From contig CM065296.1 of the NCBI GenBank assembly GCA_032871835.1, positions 17,314,001-17,378,000 of the forward strand: a DNA stretch of 64,000 nt, written 5' to 3'. Made by a program: the position numbers and the translations under genes. Below the pieces are notes generated by a model. It was not told the DNA's origin and made no database searches. It saw nothing but the letters and a program-made list of their open reading frames with translations. This DNA is from Dipteronia dyeriana (taxonomy: Eukaryota; Streptophyta; Magnoliopsida; Sapindales; Sapindaceae). This document shows, in pieces, positions 11,243-22,036 of the stretch (position 1 is its first letter; each line of letters opens with the position of its first letter).

Positions 11243-11808
11243 ACCCCTCCAAATACGCATTTGGGGTAACTGTGGGGAAATTTTAGGCTTCTTGGTTCAT
11301 GAGAGAGTCATAGAGGATAACCCAGAAAAGATTAAGGCTATTCTGGATCTAGAGTCCCCCACGTAATTTAAACAGGTTAAGGTCTTGATCGGGCAGGTAG
11401 CAGCGCTCAACAGGTTCATTTCTCTATCTACTAATAAATGTCTCCTATTCTTCAAAGCCATCAAGCAGGGAAGAAACATGAAATGAGACCAAGAGAGTGA
11501 ACAAGCTTTTCAAGCCTCGAAGAAAAAGCTATCAAGCCCTCCGCTATTGGTCAAGCTAAGTCTTGGAGAAGAGCTATAAATCTACTTGGCCATTTCTAAG
11601 ACCGCAGTAAGTGGGGCTTTGGTCAAATAATGTGGAGATAGGGTCCCAGCCTATCTACTACGTGAGTCATGCTCTAAACAAACAAGAAAAGAATTATACC
11701 TTTCTAGAGAAGCTCGCATATGCCTTTGTGACCTCGGTAAGGATGCACCATCCCTACTTTCAAGCTCACTCAATAGCAGTTGTGACGGACCAACCCCTTT
11801 ATTAGTTC
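11243..11808 (+). pseudogene. gypsy-A RT thumb and RT-linked RNase H, frameshifted
   Basis: The end of RT and the first RNase H can be read in alternating frames. The piece at 11611-11805 (64 aa) holds PIYYVSHALNKQEKNYTFLEKLAYAFVTS and HSIAVVTDQPLY, matching the RNase H connection of gypsy-Z and gypsy-B. Upstream, SIKQGR-type sequence and AVSGALVK are out of frame or stopped. Function would be removal of RNA from the RNA-DNA hybrid; this copy cannot make it intact. Confidence 0.78.
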
Positions 11809-12460
11809 TTGCAAAGGCCATATGTATCTAAAAGGTTGGTTTTATGGGCCCTGGAGCTCACCCAATTTGATTTACGGTACAAGCCCAGGACCACAATTAA
11901 AGCCCAGGCTTTGGCAGACTTTGTAACAGAGCTCTCAGTACCCCTAGGCCAAGCGACCTCCGTAGAGACAAACATAAACCCTGAGATGATTCCAGAATTC
12001 GATAGCTGGCCGGAAGGTTTGAAGTCATGGATCCTTTACACAGATGGAGGGTCCGAGCAAGCCGAGGGAAGAGCAAGCATAGTTCTAATTGACCCAGAGG
12101 GAATTGAGTGTTGCCACTATTTCAATTTTGAATTTAAAGCCACTAACAATGAGACAGAGTATGAAGCCCTCTTAGCCGGGATAAGGGCGACCACAGAGCT
12201 CAAGGTCGATAACCTGCAGATCAGGAGCGATTCGCTGCTCATAGTCAACCAAGTCTCTAGGGATTATCAGGTAAAAGGGGATAACATGATTGCCTACCTG
12301 AAGCTAGTTTAATGGTTTAAGAGTAAATTTAAAGGATTTAAGATTGAGCAGGTACCTCGACAACAGAATCGTCGAGCTGACGTTCTAGACAAGATAGCTG
12401 TGAATGGTGGCCAGATCTTACCACAGGGAGTTCCTCTCCAAGTGATCCCCGAAACCAGGA
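11809..12460 (+). pseudogene. gypsy-A second RNase H domain, nearly intact
   Basis: The 167-aa frame at 11809-12312 starts in the linker (MQRPYVSKRLVLWALELTQF) and gives a full RNase H pattern. LYTDGGSEQAEG has the first acidic residue, NETEYEALLAGI the Glu, and RSDSLLIVNQV the next Asp. The last Asp is in RRADVLDKI, which lies after the TAA at 12310-12312. The extra RNase H placed between the RT-linked RNase H and integrase is a known mark of the Tat group. One stop separates it from the integrase linker. Confidence 0.8.
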
Positions 12461-13101
12461 TAGAAGCAGGTAAGGAGACTTATACCCTGGATCAGCAGCC
12501 ATACTGGATGGACCAAATAGTGGATTACCACCAATAAGGGAGGCTCCTCGAAGAGCCCAACCAAGCTAGGAAAATCAAGAGGTTTTCAGTCCGGTATTGC
12601 CTGGTAAATAGGTACCTATATAGGAGGGGTAGATCCCTTCCTCTGATTCGATGTTTACATCCTGATGAAGCCAAATGAGCATTATGAGAGGTTCACTCTG
12701 GGGAATACAGGAACCACATTGGTAGGGAAGCTCTGGCATATCAGGTACTCCGGATGGGGTATTATTGGCCAACCGTCCATCAAGATGCAAAGAACTTAGT
12801 ACGATCCTGTGAAGTATGCCAAAATACCGCAAACTTGAGTTACCTTATGTCGGAGCGGCTGTCATCCCTTTGCTCACCATACCCCTTTCCTATGTGGGGA
12901 GTCGACTTGATCGGACCGCTTCCTACTGCTCCTTGTCAAGTCAAGCATGTTATCGTGGCGATTGACTATTTCACATGATGGGTCGAAGCCGGACTGCTCT
13001 CCCAAATATTGGAGGAAAATACTACAAGATTCATCAAAAATAATGTAATTTGTAGGTTCGAAACCCCTCTAATCATTGTAGCTGACCTCGACAAGCAGTT
13101 T
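12461..13101 (+). pseudogene. gypsy-A integrase, N-terminal part, cut by copia-D
   Basis: The zinc-binding N-terminus and core start are visible. ALREVHSG precedes the 74-aa frame at 12754-12978, which has MGYYWPTVHQDAKNL, CEVCQ (the two zinc Cys) and MWGVDLIGPLP (first catalytic Asp). A TGA at 12676-12678 replaces Trp (gypsy-B reads DAKWALREVH), and a TGA at 12976-12978 replaces Arg in DYFTRWVEAG. The frame continues through FIKNNVICRF to 13101, where the copia-D LTR begins. The corresponding gypsy-B sequence goes on for about 450 bp that are missing here. Confidence 0.82.
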
Positions 13102-15564
13102 TGTTAGGTTTTAGTTTGTATTGGCATTAATTCCATATCAAAATGATGTTTACTTGTAATGATTTAGTTATTTAGATTCATGATGATTCAAGCTTCAAGG
13201 AAGAAGAAACAACAAGCCAAAGCAAGTTCTAAGTCTTCAAGAGAAAGGATACAATATGGTTCTACAAAGGTATACTAAGACCTTATCTTTCTCTTACAAG
13301 GCTTAGGCATACACACACATATAATACATTTGTGTCCCTGCATCGTTGTGCACCATTATAGGCACACACTTACAATTCATTCATATGTGTCCCTGCATCA
13401 TTGTGCACCATGTATAACATATTCACACACTTTAAGATGAATGCTCATGTATTGGTTTTGAAATAACATGTTTTGGAATATGCATGATTGGAAACTATCT
13501 CTATGTAGTTTGCATTCTAGTGTAAATTGTAATTGTGTGTATATATGTTTGTATAACATGGATATCGAACTTGGATATCGAACTTGGATTTAGTCTTAAA
13601 TCATTCTTGATTGAGTTCCGGTTATTTCGGTTACTCATACTATTGATTTCAAGTTCTAAGGCAAAAGATACTACACTTTCAACTCATATTTCATACATTG
13701 CCTTCGTCTTCGTTTATCGAGTCAAATTATGAGTTTCTGGGTTGAGTATCTTATATATCCATGTCCGGAGAACGGTCGAAGAACATGAAGGAAGGTAGAA
13801 GGAGAAAGAAGCAAGCTTGCTTGGCTTCATCTTGCCCCTCTTGGTCATTTCACATGTCCAAGTTTCCCACTCCTTTATAAACTCTCTCTCTCACATTTCA
13901 TTCTAAGAAGAAATTCAAATCAAGTGTGTAGAAATTTTCTCTCTAAATTTTCTTACCTTCCAAATACCATAACTTCTTCATTTGAACTCTGATTTGAGTG
14001 ATTCGAAGTTGAGAGTGTTTTTCTATTCATCCTTCATCTTTTCTCTGAAGGTTTGAGTTAATTTTGTTGCTGTTTTTGATGTCTAATCATACAAAAACGG
14101 GACTGCACCTAAATCAACTAAAGTATTGATTTTCACTCAAAATTTTCTTTTAAAATTTGGTCAATTGCCTTGGGTTTTCTTATTCTACATATATTTGTAT
14201 ATTATGAGTGTTTTGATTTTTGTTTTGAACACTTTCAAACTAGGTTGAGTTTCAATTGAAATCATTCATGTTGAGTTAGGTTTTGATTTTGCCTATGTTA
14301 TCACATGTTTGGGATTTTATTGTGCTAGCTTTGATTCTAGGACTATTTTATGATCTTTGATTGTTTGATTTTGTGAAAAATAGTTCCTCACAGGTATTAC
14401 GCTCTCTTGGCCGAATTCCTCACATAATACATGTGCTTATGTTCTTTTGAGCTATTCATGTGATTTGTTGAATCTATGATTAGGAATATGCTCTAGAACT
14501 TTTGCTTAAATCTATTTGACTTTGTCATATGATTTTAGCATGTTTTAGGTTTTTGTTATTTAAACTTGATCTTGTGATTTATTGAGCATATCTTTTGATT
14601 CAAGTTTAGATATATGCATGTATCTAGGATGTAATTAATATCGAACATATCTTACATGATCTAGATTTGATTACATATGCATGACTAACTAGACTATATG
14701 TGATTTGTGCATTCATGCTCATGTCTAGTATTTACCATAGGATGTGATGATCATAGCATTCTATATTGCGTGCTTGTTTGCATTTTGCATTCATGATCAC
14801 CTAGATGCTTTGTGAGAAGGAAGTCTTGACAATAGGTGTGAGACCTATGGTGTTGAGCAAGAAGTCTTGGCAAGAGGTGTGAAGCCTTGGATTGTCGAGC
14901 AAGGAAGTCTTGGCTAGAGGTGTAAAGCCTTGGATAGTCGAGCAAGAAGTCTTGCCTAGAGTTGGGAGAACTCGGATAGGTGAGCAAGGAAGTCTTGACT
15001 AGAGTCGTGAGGACTTAGTTGAGCAAGAAGTCTTGCCTTGGGTCATCAGGATCCGGATAAGGTGAGCAAGGAAGTCTTGACAAGAGGGGTGAAGCCTCGG
15101 ATTGTTGAGCATAGGGCGACAACTTCTAGAGTAGGATAGGAGGGTAGTTTCTAGGTGAATAGGTCACTTGATAGATTGTACTTGTCTTATCTACTAGTGG
15201 ATTTTTTTTGCCGGTGGCTGCTAGCCCGTGGATGTTTCCTTTTCGGAGGTTTACCACATTATATCTTGTGTCAACTTTTCTCTATCCCTATCTCTAAAAT
15301 ATTTGTATTGTGGATAGAACTTTTTATGTATGTTGACTTCCTTTCCATAATGTAGATTATGTATGTGTTACAATTACTTGTTTGTATCACACTTTACTTG
15401 TGTTTACATATTGATTAATTGTCTTTAATTAATATATATATTGTGATACAAGCAATCTAGAGGGACAAACTTTTGTTTGTTTCTAAGAGAGTCGAAAAAA
15501 ATGTCTAACTTATTCACCCCCCCTCAAGGTTAGCATTGAGCATTTAACCGTGATTCTATTTTCA
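13102..15564 (+). repeat. copia-D 5' LTR, 2463 bp
   Basis: It starts TGTTAGGTTTTAG and ends CTATTTTCA; a primer site follows. The solo LTR at 31518-34139 is its reverse complement over most of the length, including both ends. Near the right end it has a C-run (CACCCCCCCTCAAGG) like other SIRE-type LTRs here. It holds a 42-bp tandem array (14813-15115). It lacks the 70-bp palindrome found in the solo copy. Confidence 0.88.
14813..15115 (+). repeat. 42-bp tandem repeats in copia-D LTR, about 7 units
   Basis: The core AAGTCTTG recurs at 14821, 14862, 14905, 14947, 14990, 15028 and 15072, spaced 38-44 bp. Several units carry GAGCAAGAAGTCTTG, which contains the hairpin-forming CAAGA-AG-TCTTG. The reverse solo LTR has the same array at about 31990-32290. 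Confidence 0.85.
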
Positions 15565-15566
15565 AT

Positions 15567-15581
15567 TGGTATCAAAGCAGG
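15567..15581 (+). other. copia-D primer-binding site (initiator Met tRNA type)
   Basis: TGGTATCAAAGCAGG lies two bases after the LTR end. It matches the copia initiator-Met primer site with one change (A for G). Confidence 0.8.
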
Positions 15582-15648
15582 ACACTAGATTGCACTTAGT
15601 ATGAGTCCGAGGTGATACTTTCATGGTTTTTACAAGGCATTTGAAGTC

Positions 15649-16617
15649 ATGGGTTTACAATATGATGTATTGGCGGAAGAAGCCTCAAATACTAGGCCAC
15701 CATTACTTCGTGGCACTAACTATGGGTATTGGAAGTTGAGGATGAAAGCCTACATCCGCTCTATTAATGAAAGGGCTTGGATGGTAGTGAAAGAAGGTTA
15801 TAGTCCTCCTACCAAGGTTCAAGGGGATGGAACCATGATACTCAAGCCAATGAGTGAATGGACAACGTATGAGTTTGAGGTTGCTAAATGGCACCATCGT
15901 GCTATGAATGCCATCTTTGGAGGAGTTGATGGGCATCAATTCTCCTACATTTAAAATCTTGAATCCATAAAGGAAGCTTGGGATACTCTCCAAGTTACTA
16001 ATGAAGGAACCTTAGCGGTGAAGAAATCGAGGCTTCAAATGTTGGCATCACAATTTAAAGGTTTAAGTATGGGTAAGGAAGAAAAGTTTGAAGACTTCCA
16101 ATTCCGGCTTCTTAACATAGCTAACCAATGTTAAGCACTTGGAGTACCTATCTCAAAAGAGCGTTTAAATTAGAAAATCCTTAGGTCTCTTCCTGAGAGA
16201 TTCAAATCAAAGGTGACGGCCATTGAGGAATGCAAGGATGTGGATAGTATGAATATTGATGAGTTGCTTGGGTCTCTCCAAACTTATGAGATGTGTTTGA
16301 AGCCAGAGATCAAAAGTAAGGGAATCGATCTCAATGCTATAGAGGAGGAGAGTGACGATGAAAATGATTAAATGACACTCTTGGTTAGAAGGTTCAAGAA
16401 GTTTCTTAATGAGAATGCCAAGCCTAAAGGCAAGTCTTCTAAGGAAAAAGGAGTCAAGAGAACATCATCTCCAAGGATTGTGGAGAATAGTCAAGCCATG
16501 AACAAGAAAAAGGTTCAATGTTATAATTGTCAAGGTTTGGTCACTTTGCTAGTGAGTGCACCAAGAAGCCATCTAAGAAAGACAAGAAAGGAAAAGTTTT
16601 ACGGCTACTTGGAGTGA
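15649..16617 (+). pseudogene. copia-D gag, N-terminal half with first zinc knuckle broken
   Basis: The start MGLQYDVLAEEASNTRPP at 15649 fits the usual copia Gag opening, followed by LRGTNYGYWKLRMKAYI. The first open stretch is 101 aa, ending in TAA at 15952-15954. The same frame then continues through ESIKEAWDTLQVT and FEDFQFRLLNI, with further stops near 16132 and 16170, and LRSLPERFKSKVTAIEE to about 16370. The open piece at 16372-16617 (81 aa) contains the first knuckle start VQCYNCQG and is then frameshifted. It would package RNA and form particles. Confidence 0.82.
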
Positions 16618-16675
16618 TGCTAATTCTAGTGATAATGAGAGCTTTAGTAGTGAGTCTTCAAGTGATGAAGAGTGT

Positions 16676-17590
16676 GTGAGCAACTTTGTAGCTCTAACGA
16701 CTTCTCATTCTCCACTAGATGTTAGTAGTACAATATCTTTGAACAAGAAATTTGATGCAAATCATGATGGAAGATCTAGTTCCATTCCTACTAATCTTGA
16801 GTTGTTGAAAAAGATAGAAAAACTTGAAGAAGCTAGAGACAATGCTCAGAGAGAAGTAGTTGAGAAGGATGATTTGATCAAGAAGCAACTAGATGAGTTT
16901 GTGGTTGTTACTCGTAGACTTCTTGGTGAGAAAGATGATATTATAAAGAAGTTTAGAGAACTTGAAATGATAAACCTTGAGAAGGATAATGTGATATCTT
17001 CTTTGAAGAAGAGAGAACAAGAATTGATGGAAGAAATAGACACGGCTAAGGAGGCTATCAAGGACTTAGTGAATGATTCGGTTAGTGTGTCTAGTGTTAG
17101 GAATCTTGTTAATTCTCATAGTGGGGAAGATGATTTGGTAGTTGAAGAGGAGCTCTTGGAAGCATCACTTCCTACACACTTTAATGAAGTCGAGATTGAT
17201 AAGAAACCACACAAGAAGAGAATATCAAAAGCCAAGAAGAAGTTGGAGAACAAGGTATATTTGCAAACTCCTAGTGAAGCTAGTTCAACTCAAAAAGGTA
17301 TAATCTCATCTTTTATTCCAATTTGCCATTATTGCAACACAATAGGTCACATTAAGCCTAGGTGTTATAAATATATTGAAATATGCAAATTAGGAAATGA
17401 ATTTAGGGATATGGAGATTAAACTTCAACTTGAACATGCTAAGGAAGAGTGTGTTAATGATATTCTTATTAATCAAGTCATTGAAGGACTTTACTCTAGA
17501 TTTAACATTGTTGTCAAGGATGATATTGAAAATGTTTGTGTAGGTACACCCAAGAACAAGTGGTTCAAGGGTGAGTGCTCTTATCACTAA
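16676..17590 (+). CDS. copia-D gag C-terminal half: coiled coil plus second zinc knuckle, 304-aa open frame
   Basis: This is the longest uninterrupted gag piece in the window. Residues about 40-130 are a heptad-rich, charged coiled coil (LLKKIEKLEEARDNAQREVV, KDDIIKKFRELEMI). At about residues 205-240 is a complete CCHC knuckle, CHYCNTIGHIKPRC, followed by YKYIEIC. Copia-E has the same layout at 57974-58740. The N-terminal Met is only the first in the open stretch; the true start is 15649, upstream of several breaks. No separate function is inferred. Confidence 0.75.
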   Translation: MSNFVALTTSHSPLDVSSTISLNKKFDANHDGRSSSIPTNLELLKKIEKLEEARDNAQREVVEKDDLIKKQLDEFVVVTRRLLGEKDDIIKKFRELEMINLEKDNVISSLKKREQELMEEIDTAKEAIKDLVNDSVSVSSVRNLVNSHSGEDDLVVEEELLEASLPTHFNEVEIDKKPHKKRISKAKKKLENKVYLQTPSEASSTQKGIISSFIPICHYCNTIGHIKPRCYKYIEICKLGNEFRDMEIKLQLEHAKEECVNDILINQVIEGLYSRFNIVVKDDIENVCVGTPKNKWFKGECSYH

Positions 17591-17934
17591 TATAAGAAGC
17601 ACATGTGAGATAGCTTTGAGGCAATAGATCAATTGTGTTGAGAATTCTTGCTTGCTAGCTTTGAATACTCCATGTATTGATTTGAACTTGGTTATCTCAC
17701 ATTATTGTCGTTATGATGGTCAAAATTTGTTGATTAACTTTGAAGAAGTTCTTTTGTTATATGTGTTGATTAAGTTAAGATATTATGTTTTTTATACTCT
17801 TGTTGTGAAACATTGTCAACTTGATATCATGAGGACATTCAAGGCAAGAGTGCTCATAAAAAAGGCGGAAGTATGATATTTGGTGAATATAATGTGCAAA
17901 AAAGGTATCTCTATACTCTAAATGCATATTCTCT
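17591..17934 (+). other. copia-D remnant after gag, no recognised domain
   Basis: AT-rich sequence with a 74-aa ORF at 17652-17876 that I do not recognise. In copia-E the equivalent place leads into the protease, but no DSG motif is present here. The right edge is where gypsy-A integrase becomes alignable (about 17935). Confidence 0.5.
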
Positions 17935-18147
17935 TAGATATTCATTTTTTAAGGAAGAGGACCTAGTTTTTCAGGAAAGTGACATTGAATACCAGGAAGA
18001 GGTCGTACAGGGTCCTGGGACTCAACTGGGAAAGACCTTATTTAGTAAAGGTGGTGGTCTGCAACAGGGCGTACAAGCTTGAGGACATGAACCGACTCAT
18101 CGATCATACTTGGAATACAGATCACCAGAGAAAATTCTACCCCTAAA
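17935..18147 (+). pseudogene. gypsy-A integrase C-terminal end, after the copia-D insertion and deletion
   Basis: It aligns with the gypsy-B integrase end (48010-48216). A stretch corresponding to FKEGDLVLRKVKLNTRK is followed by GLGPNREGPYLI-like and AYKLEDMNRLIDHTW-like codons in shifting frames, then the terminal region before TAA (about 18145). The ORF at 17873-18082 runs across the junction and is chimeric, not a gene. About 450 bp of the core (second catalytic Asp and Glu) are missing from this copy. Confidence 0.75.
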
Positions 18148-18340
18148 CTTGGGACTCGTGAGTAGGCTACCTCCACCTAGTTTTTAATTCCACGTAAAAA
18201 TGTACTCCATTCTTTTTTTATCAATAAAGCCTGTTTTCCATCCTCAACTATGTCTTACAGTGATTTGGGTGTACATGGGAAAATTCAACATTATCATCCC
18301 AAGACCAGGGATTAGCCGTGGAAGCACCTTTGCTATCCCT
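18148..18340 (+). other. gypsy-A sequence between pol and repeats, no gene
   Basis: Non-coding and alignable with gypsy-B 48217-48423. It contains AATAAAG at about 18223, a possible plant polyadenylation-type hexamer; gypsy-B reads AATGAAG there. Confidence 0.5.
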
Positions 18341-18860
18341 GATGCCTCGACAGGGCACTAACCCCAGCCAAGAAGGGTCTGAGTGTAAGAGCATAAATAC
18401 CATCCAAATCTCGAGACCAGGAAATAGATAGATAGCCTTTTTTATACCTTGGTCGGGCTACAACCCCCAAGAAGGATCTGAATGTAAGAACATAGTTGTC
18501 ATCTAGATATCAAGACCAGGAAATAGCTAGATAGCCCTCCTGATGCCTTGGTCGGGCTACAACCCCCAAAAAGGATCTGAGTGTAAGAGCATAGTCGCCA
18601 ACCAGATCCCGAAACCAGGATATAGCTAAATAGTCCTATTGATGCCTTGGTCTGGCTACAACCCCCAAAAAAGATCTGAGTATAAGAGCATGGTTGTCGT
18701 CCAGATCATAAGACCAGGAAACAGCTAGGTAGCCCTCCTAATGCCTTGGTCGGGATACAGCCCCCAAGAAGAACTCGTGTTTAAGAGCGTGATTGCCATC
18801 CCAATCTCAAGACTAGGAGATGGCTAGATAGCCCTTATTGATGCCTCACTCGGACTATAA
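18341..18860 (+). repeat. About 100-bp tandem repeats in gypsy-A 3' region, 5 units
   Basis: The unit start GATGCCTTGGTCGGGCTAC or a close variant occurs at 18341, 18442, 18541, 18641, 18740 and 18840, spaced 99-101 bp. Each unit continues with GATCTGAGTGTAAGAGCATA and ends AGCTAGATAGCCCTCC. Gypsy-B has the same array at 48424-48860. Variable tandem repeats in this place are known from Tat/Ogre-type elements. Confidence 0.9.
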
Positions 18861-19433
18861 CCCCATAGAGGGGATCGAGAATGGAAAGGTCTTTTACATA
18901 AACTCTAATGCCCCAGTTATTACTGTGATAGGTACGAACTAGCCTGTAATCACACAAGGGGACTATCTACTAAAGTCACTGAGCTACAAGTTTTTGTTGA
19001 GAGTTGAAAGCTCAAGCTATCTGCCTACATTCACACTTAAGCAGTTTTTCTATCTTGTTACTTTTCCAAGTTGAGATAAGTCAAGTTGTTTTAGAGGCTG
19101 CATATAGATCAAGATCAGAAATGAAGCAAGTACATACCAATCAAGTCAAAATTCATAGAAGAAAACATGAACAAGATTTAAAGTCAGTTTTCATTAAAGG
19201 AATGAGGAGCATATCCCTTGGTAAGTCTACAACAATCAAACAGGGAGCCCAACCCCTGGTTCTGGGTTACAAAAAAAAGCTAGTCAAACATGGCATAAAT
19301 ACAGCGGGGTTCCCACCTCCCTTTTCCGGGCTGCAAAAGCTAATTGGAATAAATCACATCAGGTTTCTGCTTCTTCCTGGCTCCCTTCTGCTGCTCCCTC
19401 TTCTTAGTGAGCCTCGTCCCTTGCTCCCCCTTC
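18861..19433 (+). other. gypsy-A 3' region, no gene seen
   Basis: Unique-looking non-coding sequence between the tandem array and the end of the antisense gene. The 186-aa plus-strand ORF at 19004-19564 overlaps the antisense frame and has no conserved partner in gypsy-B. Confidence 0.5.
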
Positions 19434-21994
19434 CTAGTGACCCTCACCCCCTGCTCCTCCTTCCAGTGGCGGTGCATTTTGGAAGACCGTATCTGCTACT
19501 CCTTCCACCGAAGGGTTCCCGATTGCCTGTGGTTCAGTTGAGTCCTCCTCTAAGACCTCGCTAACCACTGCCATGACCTCGGGTGGGATGGATGTATCGA
19601 GAAGGTTGGTCATTGATTCCGGCATGCTCTCTCTCATTGTTGGCTTTTCCCTTGAAGACACTTTAGAGGGGTCTTGAGCTTCTATAAGGCCTCCTTCAGG
19701 CTCCAAGGGTTGAACCCCCCTTGAGGATTCTCCGTGACCTGATGTTGGGAAGACAATAGGAACAGGAGGAAGGTCTGACATAGCTAGTTACCTCCAGACT
19801 TCAGTCATATTAGAGGGACCAGATTCATCACCCAAGGGACGAGACATCTCTACGACCATGGCCAATATCTCATCCCTATCCCAGTTGGCAATAACTGACA
19901 GGTCAAACGGGGAGGGGAGGGCTTCGACAACCTGGTAGATGGCATAGAAGTATCCCTCACTGAATGAGGAGTTTACCTCAAACTGAAGACTGGCAACTTG
20001 GGGTTGCGGACCTTGGTTTTCAATTTCCAAGGCCTTCGTTTCTTCCTTCCAATTATCCCGTTGACTAGCATGACGTTGAGACCGAAGGGTTTCTTGATCG
20101 AAAGACTGCTTCAACCTTTCATGGTTGCACTGAAGCCCCGACCATTTGTACTTCCATCCCCCTCTGGCTAGAGGTCATCTCTTTTACCAAGGCTTGTGCT
20201 CACGCTCACGCTCACGCCAATAATTCCACGGCCCGCTCAGCTTCAGCTTCATCCTTGGTTACCCGGTCGTGGAGAGAAACTATCTGGTTTCCCTTAGCTA
20301 CTTTAAATTTGAAGGCCTACAAAGGGAGTTCAAGTTAGGAAACGACAAATCAAACTATTACTGGAGAAAATAAAAGGCGACGACTACATCAACCAAGGGG
20401 CAGAACCCTTGGTAACTAGAATGTCTTTGGGCATTGAAGCCATCATAGAAAGACTGCCCCCAGGGAAGGAAGCAATGAATTGCCCTATAACCTCATCTTG
20501 AAAGGCATAGCCAGATTGATCAGGCGGGCAAATAGGGGAAACCCCTTCAACACCAGCTTTAGGGTCCTTTGGAGACTAAGAGGCTGAGAATGTAAATAGA
20601 AGGGAAAAGGTGTCAGGCAAGCGTGAAACAGGGGCGACAAGAGCAAAAGTAGGAATTGGGGTACCTAGAGTTGGAGTTGACATTACTGCGTTAAAGGATT
20701 GAGAAACGGAGGCCCCTTTAACCCGTACCTTGGCAGCCCGAGATGCGAGGAGTGATAACTTGGACCTGTGCTGGGAAGAGGATGAAGCAAGAGCAGACGA
20801 AACCCTAGCTGGAGCGGGTAGCCTCTTCTTTTCTAGAGAAACCAGAGGGTTTTCCCGATTAGACTTGCCAGAAAATGGGAGGAGTGGGAGCTTGCAAGGC
20901 TTCACGGGAAGCTGAAGCAGCAACAAAAACTGTTAAAAAAAAGGGGTAAAGCCATCAGAACTGAACCATTCAATGACACAAAGCTTGGTGGCTCAAAGTA
21001 TTTACGAGGAGTAGCATCGGATATTCGTAGATAGCAGTTTATCCGACTAGGATCAAAAGGGTCGGCAGTCTGGAACTTCAGGTTCAAGTAGTTCCTAGCA
21101 AGGATGGCCTTCAGCACAACCTCAAACTCGGTAGACATTGTATCTCGGCTCCATGAAGGCTTATTGTTGAAAGTCGTAGGGACCGTAAACTCATGCCCAC
21201 CTATGAAGATCGATCTCCCCAATCGTCGCCAGCCAATATCCACTCCTCTTTCCATGATGGGTCCTACCTTGAAGCTCTAGGGATGATGAAATTAAACTTG
21301 TTCTTGGCCTTGGTATAGAACTGACCTCGGGGGACCCCAACCAGGCTCTCGATTTGAAAGAGGAAAGCCAGCTCCTCTGCTCCAGGCTCTCTGGTCATCT
21401 TGTTTAGCTCGCAATGTTTCCTCTATAGCATGAGGAAGCCAATCAAATGCCTTAAGAAGCTGGGTGTCAGTTGGAGGGAGCTAACTAAAGGGCGTTGAGA
21501 GCCCGCCGAAGGGTAGGGTGAAAATGGAGCCTTACCCTGCTCTCAAAGGCCGTAACGTGGATGGGGAGCACGCCTTTAGGTGGATTAAAGACGTAGTTTC
21601 TGTGAGGGACTGTTAGGGAGATGCTGTCAGGAATGACATATCTGGACCTCATGCGACTGATCGACTTTTGGTCAACAGTGGAGTCTGGAATGACCCTGAA
21701 GTCATATGGAAGACACCTCTCCAGGGAAGGACCGAAAACAGTGACTTTGTCTTTTCCAACGATGTCGTCCCAATTCTCTTCATCGGAATCCTCATCAACC
21801 AAGCTCAGGGGATTGTATGGTTGATTAGAAAACCCAGTCCCGATTGCCACGTTCCTGTTCGATCGATGACATTGCGGGGACGGAGGTGAGTCATCCCTGT
21901 CTAGGTCTCGTCGAGCCCGTTTTCCTAGGGCAAGACTGGAAACCTCTGTGCCTTTAATGAGGGAGTCAACGGAGTCATGACTGATCTTCGACAT
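19434..21994 (-). pseudogene. gypsy-A antisense gene: gypsy-type transposon domain and coiled coil, broken
   Basis: It is read on the minus strand between pol and the 3' LTR, where Tat elements (for example Grande and Retand) carry antisense ORFs. The start MSKISHDSVDSLIKG at about 21994 is chosen because gypsy-B starts at the same residue; an upstream Met at 22036 is less conserved. The order is: acidic, Ser-rich N-terminus (residues 1-90); a domain with PPKGVLPIHVTAFESRVRLH, HPTLRRALNAL and EELAFLFQIESLVGVPRGQF (21640-21300), which resembles Pfam's putative gypsy-type transposon family; a variable region; then after a probable intron, HDRVTKDEAEAERAV and a long coiled coil (20290-19900) with SFSEGYFYAIYQVVEALPSP. 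Stops and frameshifts break it into at least five pieces. Confidence 0.72.
20317..20387 (-). other. Candidate 71-nt intron in gypsy-A antisense gene
   Basis: On the minus strand, GTAGTCG opens at 20387 and CCCTTTGTAG closes at 20317. Coding sequence resumes with GCCTTCAAATTT (AFKF). Gypsy-B has the same arrangement with 70 nt at 50376-50445. The intron interior differs more between the copies than the flanking codons do. Confidence 0.6.
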
Positions 21995-22036
21995 GGTAGA
22001 ACAGGGTTTGGATGCTGAGAAAAAGGAAAATGACAA

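Larger units (their letters stand above)
13102..17934 (+). mobile_element. copia-D: SIRE-like copia element truncated on the right, inside gypsy-A integrase
   Basis: It consists of a 5' LTR (13102-15564), a primer site and a long gag (15649-17590), but no pol and no 3' LTR. On the right, gypsy-A integrase resumes at about 17935. Some 450 bp of integrase are also missing, so a single deletion probably removed the copia-D 3' part together with that target DNA. The right boundary is approximate. A solo LTR of the same family lies in reverse at 31518-34139. Confidence 0.78.

Noticed and set aside
17873..18082. 69-aa ORF across the copia-D/gypsy-A junction
   Set aside because: Chimera of the copia-D remnant and gypsy-A integrase; no start or family support.
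18341..18860. Regular 100-bp repeats considered as a CRISPR array or satellite island
   Set aside because: Whole units repeat without spacers, and the array is shared by two gypsy elements at the same internal position.
19004..19564. 186-aa plus-strand ORF in gypsy-A
   Set aside because: It overlaps the antisense gene and has no equivalent in gypsy-B. Its Leu/Pro-rich sequence is the shadow of the minus-strand frame.
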